Positions 1 to 10,669 of a stretch of 64,000 nucleotides of DNA are shown piece after piece. The DNA comes from Arion vulgaris (lineage: Eukaryota; Mollusca; Gastropoda; Stylommatophora; Arionidae), in the NCBI GenBank assembly GCA_020796225.1, contig CM036758.1:71460366-71524365 (forward strand), written 5' to 3'. How positions within the stretch are numbered: the stretch's first letter is position 1; every line of letters begins with the position of its first letter. The position numbers and the translations under genes are program-made. Below the pieces are notes generated by a model that searched no databases, was not told the origin of the DNA, and worked only from the letters and a program-made list of their open reading frames with translations.

Positions 1-214
1 TGCAGTACTGTCTAATGAGAATTTTAAGTAGCTGGCAGTTACAATTTGTATGACAATCTCCTTCTGGTTTGTCGTGGCCAAGAACTTATCTTCATTTTCA
101 GATGATATCAGCTTTTGAACAACTAGGTATGATATGAAGCAGAGAACAGTGAGATCTTGTGATGGGTACTTCAGTCTACACCTATCTATTAAATGTGTGT
201 AGTTAAATGAAACA
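1..214. other. Unannotated flank
   Basis: AT-rich sequence before the first minisatellite. I see no exon, splice-site pair or repeat I recognise. Confidence 0.4.
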
Positions 215-838
215 CCATTTTTGTTACATTATGTCGAATGAGATTAATAGTCTACATGGCAACTTTTGATACATTATATCGAAGGAGATCAATAGTCTAC
301 ATACCAACTTTTGATACATTATATCGAAGGAGATCAATAGTCTACATACCAACTTTTATTACATTATGTCGAATGAGATCAATAGTCTATATACCAACTT
401 TTATTACATTATGTCGAATGAGATCAATAGTCCACATACCAACTTTTATTACATTATGTCGAATGAGATCAATAGTCTATATACCAACTTTTACTACAAT
501 ATGTCGAATGAGATTAATAGTCTACATGGCAACTTTTGATACATTATATCGAAGGAGATCAATAGTCTACATACCAACTTTTGATACATTATATCGAAGG
601 AGATCAATAGTCTACATACCAACTTTTACTACATTATGTCGAAGGAGATCAATAGTCTACATACCAACTTTTACTACATTATGTCGAAGGAGATCAATAG
701 TCTACATTACAACTTTTGATACATTATATCGAAGGAGATCAATAGTCTACATACCAACTTTTATTACATTATGTCGAATGAGATCAATAGTCTACATGAC
801 AACTTTTGATACATTATATCGAAGGAGATCACTAGTGA
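215..838. repeat. 45-bp minisatellite, about 13-14 copies
   Basis: The unit runs agtctacataccaactttt followed by gatacattatatcgaaggagatcaat, with copies differing at a few positions (gaag or gaat, ataccaac or atggcaac). Because 45 is divisible by three, the plus strand stays open through the array (238-894). It reads as a 15-residue repeat, which is a by-product of the array and not evidence of a gene. Two unit subtypes recur in blocks, which suggests segmental duplication inside the array. Confidence 0.95.
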
Positions 839-1109
839 TACAGGATAACAAGGGAAAACAAAATGCTGTGCCAATCAATTATCCTCCAGTATAATTCAGT
901 GCAGCTTTAACATAAATTTCATCCAGCTGAATCACCACAGCTTGATTAGCACATAAACTAAACAGTATTACACAATAATATTTATCTACTACTGAATTTT
1001 GCTCCTTTCCTTTTTGTGAAGAAGCAGCTTGCTGAACATTGCATTGAACATTCCTGATTTTTATATCATTGTTGAGGAAAATGTTGGAACCACTATGTCG
1101 TAGATGTTT
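839..1109. other. No recognisable feature
   Basis: AT-rich stretch between the minisatellite and the first LINE remnant. No coding signal seen on either strand. Confidence 0.4.
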
Positions 1110-1297
1110 TGTTAAACCACGATGTCAGACCATCCAACATCTTCTCCCTCTCTCCTTCCCTGTATTTTACCCGTTGTCATCAAATGTTCTATGCCTCTTC
1201 TTTGCAGTATATGCACGAAGAACCTTGATTGTCTGATTCTGATGCTTTTGATAAAGTTTCTTTGTGAGCGGGACTCTTTTAAAACCTCATTTATTTT
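1110..1297 (-). pseudogene. LINE 3' end fragment (GAT-tail family)
   Basis: On the minus strand this reads as the C-terminal part of a non-LTR reverse transcriptase ORF (ESRSQRNFIKSIRIRQ, RRGIEHLMTTGKIQGRR). It matches the copies at 14645-14990 and 48590-48920. It is broken at the plus-strand RNase H fragment that follows. Confidence 0.6.
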
Positions 1298-2022
1298 ATG
1301 TACTGTCCGAAAGCTGATCTCACAGTTCAGCAGCTGATAGAAGATAATGCAAGGGATGATGATGTTGTTGTATATACCGATGGGTCTGTTCATTGTGGTG
1401 AGAAGTCCGGCTGGGGTGTCTTGGCTAATGTGCATGATAGGGTTATTGCAGAGCGAAGTGGGGCGTACAGGACCACTACTTCTAGTATGAGGATGGAGGT
1501 TGAGGCCGTTACTGCTGCCCTTCATTGGCTCTCTGGGACATCATTTACTGGGACCGTTGTTGTATCTGACTCTCAGTCGATGCTTCACAAGATCCAGAAG
1601 GGCAGGTTTCGGTATGAGTGGATGTCGTCTATAGAAGTTTCTAACCTCCAGAGGCTTACGTGGATATACTGTCCTGGGCATGCGGGTGTTTACGGTAATG
1701 AGAGAGCGGACAGGATTGCATCAACAGCATGGATTGTGGGGGAGTTGAAGATGGATAAGGGGATGTTCTTCGGTCTCTTCGCGACTGTCTGTTGGATGAG
1801 GACATTAAAATCGATGTTGAATCGATCAAGCGATTTAGGCAGTGTGGAGTTATCCGTTGTACAAGTCAAACTGGATGCCTGAGAGGCAGAATGAGAGGTG
1901 TGTTTAATCAGCGAGCCACAGGAACCATCAGTATGCATACTCTTCGATATCTGTTGGGGAGACTGAGCACCTATGGGTCTGCCGGAGTGCAATGACGTCA
2001 GTTTAGTAACCAATAACCAATT
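1298..2022 (+). pseudogene. LINE RNase H domain and 3' end
   Basis: Residues 22-145 of the open frame form an RNase HI domain from an I-group non-LTR retrotransposon. The catalytic acids are visible: VVYTDGSVH (first D), MRMEVEAV (E), VVVSDSQSM (second D) and GHAGVYGNERADRIA (H, then last D). It would remove the RNA strand during element replication. A frameshift near 1790-1880 moves the C-terminal part to another frame, so it is not functional. The 3' end carries a TAACCAA-type tail (gtttagtaaccaataaccaa). Related pieces lie at 39590-39972 and, inverted, at 61828-62306. Confidence 0.85.
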
Positions 2023-2449
2023 TACTGTCCATAGTATTTTCACTGTGTTCAATTTCAATTGATTAAACCAGTCCATGTTTAAAGAAATCATGCAGTACTG
2101 CAGAAGATGTAACATATAACACAAAAGCAACTCCAAATTAAATGATCTAAATTTTAATTTTGAGATTTTATTTTAAAAATGGATCAAATGAAAACATGCG
2201 AAATAAAAATGACATTTTCTAAATACAGTTTTGTAAAATGTGATAAAATAATATGGAAAGATTGTACTGGAAAAAATTGTACATAAATGGTTTTACATTG
2301 GTTTTTCACTTAGTTAACAAAAAAAAGGTATTTTAAATGGAAATTAATATCTATATGTAAGTGAAGACAATTACTAATAATTACATGAGGAAAGGGTTAA
2401 TATGTAATATTAAGGTACACGTGTCACTCACTTTTTAGCACATACTCAT
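2023..2449. other. AT-rich, no recognisable feature
   Basis: Low-complexity AT-rich DNA between the LINE tail and the degenerate tandem repeat. No exon signal seen. Confidence 0.4.
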
Positions 2450-2805
2450 TCAATAACTCAAAACCTTTCCAATGACACACATACTCGATCAGTCAAATCC
2501 CATCCACTGATTCACTCACTAAATCAGTCAAATCCCATCCACTGACACACATACTCAGTCAAATCCCATCCACTGACATACTCAATCAGTCAGTCAAATC
2601 CCACCCACTAACACACTCAATAAGTCAGTCAAATCCCATCCACTGACGCACTCAAACAGTCAAATCCCATCCACTGACACACTCAATCAGTCAAATCCCA
2701 TCCACTGACTCACACAATCAGTCAACTCTCATCCATTGACACAATCAGTAAAATCCCACACACTGACACACTCAATCAGTCTGTAAAATCCCACACACAA
2801 TTAGT
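2450..2805. repeat. Degenerate tandem repeat, about 26-30 bp unit
   Basis: Repeated motif caatcagtcaaatcccatcc plus actgacacact, with variable spacing and point changes. Roughly twelve copies. Non-coding. Confidence 0.85.
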
Positions 2806-3084
2806 TAAAACCCATCAATAGACTCACACTCTACCATCTACTCACTCATAGTAAACATAAATAAAGGAACACTTTTTCATTCCATGAGGTATAATGGAAA
2901 TATGGTATTAGGCCCGTATTTTTAATTGACTATCCACACAATGGATTTTGTAGACAACATCACGTTTGACCGTCTTTACACCCCAGTGCTCTTCTGGTAC
3001 TAACGTATTATAACGTATAGTTACATAGAACATAAGACGAATATTTATGTAAGAGACCAAATAAACAATCTTGCAGGTCGACAA

Positions 3085-3372
3085 GTACCACTCTTGACAA
3101 TCGTGAAACAGCGTAAACTTGCATGGTTCGGGCATGTGATGAGACATAGCTCACTCTCTAAGACTATCCTACAGCTGAGGGTGGAACAAAGAAAGGAATG
3201 CAGAGAAAATCCTGGTTTGACAACATCAAGACCTGGTTGGGGCAGAGTTTCTCCACACTCGCCAGAGGAGTTGAAGACAGAGATTCATGGCATGCTTTTT
3301 GTGCTGATGTCTCCACAGTGACACCCATACGACCCTAACGGGTTATGGGCTTTATTATTATTATTATTTTTT
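3085..3372 (+). pseudogene. LINE 3' end fragment with ATT tail
   Basis: The plus strand reads IVKQRKLAWFGHVMRH, the conserved WFGHVMR motif seen near the C-terminus of many non-LTR reverse transcriptase ORFs. A frameshift and then a (tta)n microsatellite at about 3352-3370 follow. 5'-truncated and dead. Confidence 0.7.
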
Positions 3373-3464
3373 CTGGTACAAAATTGATGCTAGGTCGACT
3401 TGAAAATTGTTGCGGACTAAAAAAATCGAATTGAAAGGGATGGCAAGAGAGATGAAGGACTGGA

Positions 3465-3612
3465 AGAAGTTTGTTGAAGACCTGTGCTTCGAAAGGTGAT
3501 TTGTTGTAGACCTGTGCTTCGAAAGGTGATTTGTTGAAGACCTGTGCTTCGAAAGGTGATTTGTTGTAGACCTGTGCTTCGAAAGGTGATTTGTTGAAGA
3601 CCTGTGCTTCAT
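3465..3612. repeat. 30-bp minisatellite, about 5 copies
   Basis: The unit is gacctgtgcttcgaaaggtg plus atttgttgaa, with alternating ttgaa and ttgta variants. Two minus-strand frames stay open across it because 30 is divisible by three; neither is a convincing gene. Confidence 0.9.
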
Positions 3613-3639
3613 TGGGAGTTGAAAGGCGAAGAAGAAGAA

Positions 3640-3735
3640 TAATTAAAAACTCTACTCCCACTATGGATTTGAGCCCGAAACACAAGCTTATGAAGCGAGT
3701 GTGCTAACAACTACACTATCATGGCTCTATACTCG
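3640..3735 (-). repeat. tRNA-like SINE head fragment
   Basis: On the minus strand this resembles a tRNA-derived head (gtagttgttagcacactcgc, then a B-box-like gggctcaaatcc). It matches the SINE inserted at 53882-54170. The body sequence near 2890-2960 may belong to the same element, separated by later insertions. Confidence 0.5.
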
Positions 3736-3739
3736 CTCA

Positions 3740-4279
3740 TACTATCATAATCTATCTTGACTCTCTATCATATGTTCACACATGCACTAAATCAAATCTC
3801 ATTCACTAACCGATTAACTCTTTGTTGCTAACAATCCACTAACTTATTGACTAACTCGATCAATCTCTCTTTCTTTCTGTAATTCACACATACATACAGA
3901 TGAGATCAATATTATAAAAAATAGTGCTCCATCAATAAAAAACGAGGTGAAATAACAATTCTTATTGCACTAATTTACAATTTGATATGATTCAATAAAT
4001 ATACAACAAATAACAAGTACAACAACTCCATCTGTAAAGTATAAATTATTTTAATTATCAGACAAATTCCTTTTAACAATAATTGTGTATGCTATTGACA
4101 CAATTATTTTTAAAGCCATTTGTTGTTGAGATTCAAATTCAGTAAGTAGAACAATAACAAATGTATAACAATATAAACAATAATTGTTCAAATAGTAAAT
4201 CTATATTGTGAATATAAACAATAACACATAAATAATCTTTTTACAACACAACAAATTGTCATCACTCTGGATTGTGTTA
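3740..4279. other. No recognisable feature
   Basis: AT-rich DNA. I see no exon, repeat family member or RNA gene. Confidence 0.35.
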
Positions 4280-4290
4280 TGTCAGCTAAT

Positions 4291-4536
4291 TCTTCTTCTT
4301 CGAACGCTCCATATTGACCAGTTGTTAAACCACTTTTTGTGAATTGTATGTGATCTGAGCCTAAGGGCAATTTTATGTTGTGCCAGTTATGCTCCAGCAC
4401 GTCTGATTTCTACTACGCTTTTTATTTACTAGGGCAGCTTCCTTAGGTCCCTACCTTAGTTGTCTCTTATGACATGCCTTGTAGGTCACAGTGTTACCGT
4501 TCATTGCTCCCTTCTGAGCCCTGCAACACACAGGTG
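4291..4536 (-). mobile_element. SINE-C2 insertion with 11-bp TSD
   Basis: Full-length copy of the SINE-C superfamily, tail-first on the plus strand (ttcttcttcgaacgctccat). The target duplication tgtcagctaat lies at 4280-4290 and 4537-4547. The head module here is the divergent C2 version. Confidence 0.85.
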
Positions 4537-4547
4537 TGTCAGCTAAT

Positions 4548-5183
4548 GAACCTTCACAACTGTTAATCTTTAGTAATGTTAACCAGTTGAAATATTTAGA
4601 TCAAGAGCCTCAATAACACTGTGGTTGGTGCACTTGTCTCGTAGGTGTGTGGTTGCAGGATTAACACTCCCCAGTTGGAGACTGTAGTCTCTCAGACCAA
4701 CACAGCCACAAATGGATGCCAGAAAAAACACTATGAAGTAAAGGTGGCAAGTATAATTTTGGCCACATCCCCCTTCATATGCCATAAAAAATATGAACTT
4801 AACACAGTATTGGGGCGGCGATAGCAAAGTCTATAACAAGCTTCCCTAGCAACTACATGCCATGCTAATACTAGTTTGAGGCCAACTTGGGCTTTAACAA
4901 TTTTCAGTGTGTACAAGATATACATTGTTGGATAACATGTTTCCTGATCCTTTTCTTGGGAATCCAAATTACAAGTAAATTACAAGTACACTGGATCACT
5001 GAAGAAGTTAGCCATCAGTCCACAGAACCATTAGCTTAAAGGTGTTGTACAATTAACCAGATCAACCGTAGAACACCTAAGGTTCAGTCATTCTTCTGTC
5101 ATTCATTAAGTACACACCCACAATTTTTATCAATTAAAAATCACAGTACCAGTAGCTTAAAAGAACTGTATGATTTACTTCAG
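4548..5183. other. No recognisable feature
   Basis: No coding exon or repeat family recognised. A tRNA-like patch on the minus strand near 4590-4650 (gttaatcctgcaaccacac) may be an old SINE head. Confidence 0.3.
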
Positions 5184-5194
5184 ACCCAGTGCCA

Positions 5195-5529
5195 CCCGAG
5201 TGGTTACCTGGGCCCAAATTGGGGTGTAAAGAATAGAACCACTGTTATCTGCCACGCATGTCGTAGGAGGCGACTAAGGAGGATGGGAGTAGGGCTAGCT
5301 ACCCACACCGTAAAAAACACTAGATGGCTACAGAATGGAGAGCAACCGAGTAAACGGTGGCTGGAACCGGACACATCGCCGAAGGATAAGCACCAGAGCT
5401 CCAAATAGTGCTGAAGATGTGACGTAAAACACACCAATGCTAAGGCTGCATGAATCAGATTTCCATATCAATAGAATTTATGGGGGGGATCTGGTACATC
5501 GGTCTGGGTGATGATCGCGCGAGAGAGAA
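5195..5529 (+). mobile_element. SINE-C3 insertion with 11-bp TSD
   Basis: Begins with the SINE-C head (cccgagtggttacctgggcc ... gtcgtaggaggcgactaagg) and continues into a body different from C1 and C2 (gtgtccggtt region, catgaatcagatttccatat). Target duplication acccagtgcca at 5184-5194 and 5530-5540. An inverted relative lies at 35945-36329. Confidence 0.85.
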
Positions 5530-5540
5530 ACCCAGTGCCA

Positions 5541-6239
5541 TCTTCGTAGGTCACATTCTCTTCTTTTTTCTGTAAAGCAGCCACCCTGAAGGATGTGTTA
5601 TGCAATTTCTTGGTTCAATCTACATAATCACAAATCTGTCTCACCAATATTAAGTACATATGGTAATTATTTAGTATATTTGTCAATAAAATACCTTCAT
5701 TGGCAAATATATATCAGGAATGTCCTCATACAAGGTACAATGAAAAAACTTTAAAGAAAGTTGAATTTAAGAATCCTGAGCATCAACTTTCAAAACATTT
5801 TTATGGAAACATACAACAATAGAGAAATTTAGAACAAATGAAAACTGAAAGAGGAAGATAATCTGGAGTCAGCAGAGAAAAATATTATAAATGTCTAATA
5901 CATTAACTAAAAAGTGCAGCAACCTGCGACATAATTTGTTTCATTGTACAATTAGCTCAAAATTTACTGTAACACATTCTGATTGTTACCAGTTCATAAT
6001 TTATTCTTTCACATTCGTTTCACTTACTTATGCTCTCCATGCCGGCGGCACGTGAAATTCCATTGTCTTTCTATTCTCTCATGTCTCTTGCAACCATCAG
6101 TGCAGTATTCCACATCAGAGATAGTATAGATCTTCCATCATTCATCTCCATGTTGTTCTTGGTATTCCCTTCTTTCTTTTCCCTTCTGGTGTCCTTCCTT
6201 TCGTTCGCTTGAAATATTGTCTATACATTCAATGTTGTC
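5541..6239. other. No recognisable feature
   Basis: AT-rich. The short open frame at 6030-6212 has no family signature I recognise. Confidence 0.3.
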
Positions 6240-6650
6240 TGTTATATAAACTTCACTGTCTTTTGTAGCTCACACAGAGGTCCGTGTAGTTTTCTGTTGA
6301 GTGTTGTTTTGCTAGGCCAGTGAGTTTGTCTCAGTATATCACATTCGGGGCAGTCTTGAAGTGTGTGCTCTGCAGTTTGATGTGCCTGTCCACATGGTTG
6401 AATTGCCAATCTTGAATTTTGTATACATGTGGCTGTGGAGTCAATTGTGCCCTGTCCTTCTGGTGTCCATATAATGGCTGTTTTTAATGGTATAGCTGAA
6501 TTCATTCGTATAACATGGCCGAGCCATTTATATCTCTTTTATTCTATGATAATTTTCATTGTTTTAAACTTGGTTGCCTCAATAAGTTTGTTGCAAGATA
6601 CTCTTTCAGGCCAGAATACACTCATAATTCTGTTAGCTTGTGATAAAATT
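6240..6650 (-). pseudogene. Jockey-like LINE C-terminal fragment
   Basis: The minus strand reads AEHTLQDCPECDILRQTHWP, the C-terminal EH-x-LxxCP zinc-knuckle-like motif found downstream of RNase H in jockey-type LINEs. It resembles the end of the longer copy at 30915-32395. 5'-truncated. Confidence 0.6.
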
Positions 6651-6775
6651 ACATTTATTTAATTACAAAGTTACAAATCCTTCATCAAATTTCTTTTTAA
6701 AAAAACTTAAAAACTACAGCTTAATTTGTACATAGACCTGCAGAATGAAAAACTGAATAAACATTAATATGGCCA

Positions 6776-7225
6776 TAGTGTGCTTTTTACTTCTTCTTCT
6801 TCTTTTGTCGCCACTCTGCTACCGGGTTGTTGCCCAGTGTCATGGTTTTCTGTTTTTGTCTTGCACTGTTCTGTTGGCTTGGGTGATTGTTATTTTTGCT
6901 CTTTCACAGGATTCAGCTATGCCATCTAACCATCTTTTCCATGGTCTTCCTCTTGCCTTCTTTCCGATGTTCTGTTGTAGAAGACTCTGTATACTGTGGA
7001 GTTTTAATGCATTCTTATTAAGTGGCAAAACCACTTCATTCTTTGTTTCTCAATGTAATTCAACGTTCTGTGCCAGCTTTCTTTCTTATGCTGATGTTGG
7101 TGACTCTGTCTTTTCTGGTGTTGTTGGTAACTTTTCGCAGGCAACGCATTTCACATGTAGTTATTTTTGTGTGACTGCGCTTTGCTCATTGTCCATGTTT
7201 GGCTCTGGTAACAGAAAGTAGGTAG
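6776..7225 (-). pseudogene. LINE 3' end (family Y, GAA tail)
   Basis: On the minus strand this reads as the C-terminus of a reverse transcriptase ORF, including GKKARGRPWKRWLDGIAESC and a downstream TVQD motif. A (gaa)n tail corresponds to cttcttcttcttct at 6788-6802. Nearly the same piece lies at 56680-57110. Frameshifted. Confidence 0.75.
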
Positions 7226-7274
7226 TGTGCTTTTTAACATGTTAGTATAGTACTAAAATATTATGAGGTGGTTA

Positions 7275-7480
7275 TATTTTTTATCGTATCTTCAGAGGAG
7301 TGTCTGGCCGAATATATTAGAGCGTGGCTTCCTTGCGGGGTAAGGTCAAGGATTTTTTTCTGTTGTGGGCATATATGAAAAATCCTAACCAGCTTCGCAG
7401 CTGCAGTAGCCATGCGGTCATTAAATTCCTGAGGCTCTCGTCCCACCTGTCTTACACTGCCCTACAGGCAGTAATTACAG
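7275..7480 (+). mobile_element. SINE-D, tRNA-derived
   Basis: tRNA-like head (gtctggccgaatatattaga followed by a gcggggtaaggtcaagg remnant) and a body with gttgtgggcatatatgaaaa and ggctctcgtcccacctgtct. The copy at 26080-26545 keeps a better head that resembles a tRNA arm (ctcccatgcaggagacccg). B-box damaged here. Confidence 0.65.
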
Positions 7481-7879
7481 TTTTTGTGTGTTTTAAAAAA
7501 TATTTTCTTTGAAAATATGTCTTTATGTCATAATTATTATATGTTGTGTTTCTGGTTAAAAGGTTCCCTCAAAATAAATTTTAGGATCTGCTAAAAAATA
7601 CGATACTGATCCAGTCACATTTCCCATGTGATCACTATCTTGTAGTAGTATGAAGTTTGTCTGTCTCTATGACTCTGAAATTATGTTGATAGAAGCTTTG
7701 GTTCTGGTAGAGATACCCATGTCAGAAACGTTGAAGGATAGGGATTGGGGGGACAGGGAAGACAAAATGTGACCACCTGGTTATGGGCTGGACAACGAGC
7801 TGACAACCTATCATCAAGGTGCTTATCCTTTATAGGACGTTGCTCTCTTTGCAGCGCAGCTGAAATTCACTCTGTCTCT

Positions 7880-8160
7880 AGCCAGTTCACCCACTTTCGA
7901 TGGTCATATTCATGGTTTCTTTAATATCTTGTAGCCATCTTCTTCTTGGTTTGCCTCTGCGTTCTGGGACCCTGCCCTCTAGTATTGTTCTTTCCAAGCC
8001 ATCGTGACGCTTGATGTGACCAAAGTATGTAATTTTTCTGTATAGTATGTTGTTTATCAGCCAATTCTCTTTAACATTTAGTTCTTTCAGGACATCAGTG
8101 TTCTTTCTTTTTCTGTCCATGGTATTCGTAGGATTTTTCTGTAGCTGACAACTCATTAAT
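7880..8160 (-). pseudogene. LINE C-terminal fragment
   Basis: The minus strand reads YRKITYFGHIKRHDG and RRGKPRRRWLQDIKETM, the FGH...GRPRRRW signature of the reverse-transcriptase C-terminal region. No intact ORF. Confidence 0.7.
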
Positions 8161-8229
8161 GTAAAAATGTTGTGTTATGGAAACAAACGCAAAAATAACT
8201 TTGTTGAATTGGGTGAAAGAATCGAGTTC

Positions 8230-8525
8230 AGTCAGGCAACTGGTTCAATGAAGAAGGGAGATCCAACATGAAAACAAAAAGATGGTGATGGATTGGGCAT
8301 GTATGTTGTATGCCAGTAGAGGCATTGACTAGGACAGATATCATATGGATAGCAGTTGGTTAAAGAAGGTCTAAATGTCAAAGGGAACATAAAGAAGAAC
8401 TGTGGTAAGAGAGTTGAAAGATTGTGGCCAGGTATGGGAAAACATTGGTAGAAAAGCAGCAATAGAAATCTCTTTGGAAGCCTTATGTGCCAAACAGGAC
8501 ACAAAGATGGTATAGATAGATAGAT
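8230..8525 (+). pseudogene. LINE 3' end (family T, ATAG tail)
   Basis: Degenerate copy of the element end at 41555-41935: same order of motifs (catgtatgttgtatgccagt) and the same (atag)n tail (tatagatagatagatc). Confidence 0.7.
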
Positions 8526-8551
8526 CCAGTGACATAAATTTTAGTTATTAA

Positions 8552-9241
8552 CCCTTTGAAACCTGGCCACCTATACCTTAAAATTCCCATCCCCTGAGCT
8601 CCTGAGCAAAAACAGCCCATATCAGAGTGATATTAAAACAATAATTTAGCACACTTAAGTGGTCTATAATTTGTTATTGACTTACCCCATGAACTCCGCT
8701 ATTCCTGCTTATTATCTATTTGCAGAATACTAACTTTAGAATTGATTTTATTTAATATATGAGTACGGCCGCGAATACCGCTGTATATATAGATTTTTCT
8801 TCATATTGAACATAAAGCTTGCATATAAATTGATTAAAACAATTCTTCGTTGTCTTTATGATAATCTATCTCACATTCTATATCCTTATCAGAATAATCA
8901 CATTCTAAGCCTAATTCATCTTCAGATTCATTAAAAAGAAGTTAAACAGCTTGCTCTGTTGTTATACTTTAGAGTGATCATTTATGAAAATTTAGAAGAT
9001 CTTTTCAACATGAAAATAGTTAACTAATTACCTTATCAGTAAAAAAAACCCACTCAACAGCATCCGTCATCTCGCAAAACTATGTAGAATACGTGGGTTG
9101 TGTTTGACTTCTCATTTGAACACAATTTATTTTCAAATACCAAAAAATAATGAAAAAATATTCTCAGACCGGAATATCGGGAGCTCGGGGTATGCAAAGT
9201 TTGCATTCAATCCCAAAATATCGGGAGCCGGGTTCTAAGGG
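8552..9241 (-). mobile_element. Deleted piggyBac-like element
   Basis: TTAA flanks both ends (8548-8551 and 9242-9245). Termini are inverted: the left begins ccctttgaaacctggc, and the right end on the minus strand begins cccttagaacccggc. Inside, the minus strand at about 8945-8830 reads an acidic stretch with NESEDELGLECDYSDKDIEC and nearby DYHKDNEEL, like the acidic N-terminal region of piggyBac-type transposases. No catalytic domain remains and stops interrupt the frame. At 690 bp it is an internally deleted, non-autonomous copy. Confidence 0.7.
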
Positions 9242-9339
9242 TTAAGTTTAATTGTCTAACATCATTGACAAAGTTTATTCAATTGTAAAAGCTTGTTTTC
9301 TTCTTATTTTCATTTGCTATTGTTTAGTAATATCTACAC

Positions 9340-9545
9340 AAGAAGTCCAAGTTTCAGGATGCTTGTTGCTATGAGTAAGAGTTCGTTGAGACTTCCAAAC
9401 AGTTCTATGTAGATATGAATTTCTGTTGACCGTTTTCATAAATAAATGTGGGACAGTCTTGCAGAATATGTTTGGTTGGTGATCCACATGTGCACTGGTG
9501 TGATTGGATCAATCTCAGTTTGTATATGTGAATCTCCAGTCTAGA
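9340..9545 (-). pseudogene. LINE C-terminal fragment
   Basis: The minus strand reads a KHILQDCPTF-like motif after a short cysteine patch, resembling the jockey-like end at 30915-31150. Heavily decayed. It lies just downstream of the stop of the cysteine-rich gene. Confidence 0.45.
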
Positions 9546-9611
9546 AGTTTAACTGTACTTATGACTATATTTGTACAACATATACATCTTGACAAAATAG
9601 AACAATCACCA

Positions 9612-9617
9612 TTTATT
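9612..9617 (-). promoter_or_regulatory. Candidate poly(A) signal
   Basis: AATAAA on the minus strand, about 40 nt after the stop codon (9658-9660) of the cysteine-rich gene. The position is right for its 3' end, but the hexamer is common in AT-rich DNA. Confidence 0.45.
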
Positions 9618-9657
9618 GTTATTTATGTGACAACTCTGAAGTCACTATGTAACAACA

Positions 9658-9860
9658 TTATCCGACAAGCTGTGAACTGCACCAAAACCTGGGATATGCT
9701 AACACACAAGCTGCAATAGCTAGGAGAACTTGCGCCAACCATGGTACAACTCTGTAAGAATGGCTAAGAGCAGTAGGGTCATAATTGAAGCAATCTGCAT
9801 TCTCAGTTACATCGAAATTCTGGGCAGAGCAAAATGCAGTTCCATTTGAGTATGCTTCTC
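9658..9860 (-). CDS. Folate-receptor-like Cys-rich protein, last exon
   Basis: Terminal coding exon. The acceptor is caatcacaacag followed by GAGAAGC. The first two bases (GA) complete a Gly codon with the G ending the 17655-17734 exon, so the join reads TLIG-EAYSNGTAFC. The exon encodes NGTAFCSAQNFDV, an acidic and cysteine stretch, then a hydrophobic C-terminus (VVPWLAQVLLAIAACVLA) that is either a GPI-attachment signal or a transmembrane helix, and stops with TAA at 9658-9660. The SINE at 9967-10217 and the Penelope-like element lie immediately upstream in the preceding 7.8-kb intron. The cysteine pattern (CC ... C ... C-x2-CSP ... C-x3-C ... C) is like the folate/riboflavin-binding receptor family. 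The ligand is unknown. Confidence 0.8.
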
Positions 9861-9966
9861 CTGTTGTGATTGAACATAAAAACTTTAGAATACAATTGCA
9901 AGAGTTAAGTGATACAAAATCATTTCCATTTCTACACAATATTAATAGTTGGAAATTATATTCAAT

Positions 9967-10217
9967 CTTCTTCTTCTTCTTTGCGTTCGTTCTTACGACC
10001 AATTTTAATCACTCTTTGTGATATGTTTGATCTTTGTCAAGAACGTGTATATGTTGCACATAGGTTTGGTAGGCCCTAAACGCATAGACTTCTACACATT
10101 TAGGACACATGCATCTGATTTCAGCCAAACCTCCTTAGTTGCCTCTTACGATATGCATGGCAGGTAACAGAGGTTCTATTCTTTACGCCCCAAATTTGGG
10201 CCTCGGAACCACTCGCG
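9967..10217 (-). mobile_element. SINE-C1 insertion with 12-bp TSD
   Basis: Complete C1 copy: GAA-rich tail at the left (cttcttcttctttgcgttcg) and head at the right. The target duplication attatattcaat at 9955-9966 and 10218-10229 is perfect. It sits in the last intron of the cysteine-rich gene. Confidence 0.92.
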
Positions 10218-10318
10218 ATTATATTCAATAAAAGATACACTTTTAACAAATAGTGAAACACGTACAAACAAAGTACTATAGTTTTACAAAATACATAAAC
10301 AGTGACGATAAACAGCAA

Positions 10319-10347
10319 CGTTTCGACCAACAAGGCCTTTATCAAGC
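10319..10347 (-). ncRNA. Hammerhead-like ribozyme remnant (inverted copy)
   Basis: The minus strand reads gcttgataaaggccttgttg then gtcgaaacg. GGCC/GGTC can form stem II with a TTGTT loop, followed by the conserved GAAA. The CUGAUGA core is degraded to TTGATAA, including loss of the catalytic G8. Penelope-like elements are known to carry minimal hammerheads in their terminal regions. Predicted inactive. Confidence 0.45.
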
Positions 10348-10527
10348 AAACGAACAAACAGGAGTGACAAATTAAAATGAAACACAAATGGACGACCAAA
10401 TACCAACGTATCTAAGGAAAATCTGGAATAAAACGAATAACGAAATAAATGTAACACAAAAACACACATAAAAACTAGAAATAGAAAAGAAACAATGAAA
10501 CATCTAGTAAATATATAACTTGAATAC

Positions 10528-10669
10528 ATGCAACATATACCCATATAGATTATAAAGCATGGGAAGAGAAAGTACTAAGAAGCATAAGAATGTAATACAT
10601 GCAACATATACCCATAGAGATTACAAAGCATGGGAAGAGAAAGTACTAAGAAGCATAAGAATGTAATAC
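10528..10669 (-). repeat. Two 70-bp direct repeats in PLE 3' UTR
   Basis: Two near-identical blocks (each with catgcaacatatacccata and agaaagtactaagaagcata). The same pair occurs in the plus copy at 14156-14297, so the duplication predates the inversion. Confidence 0.9.

Noticed and set aside
215..838. CRISPR-like array
   Set aside because: The repeats are adjacent with no unique spacers, and the genome is eukaryotic.
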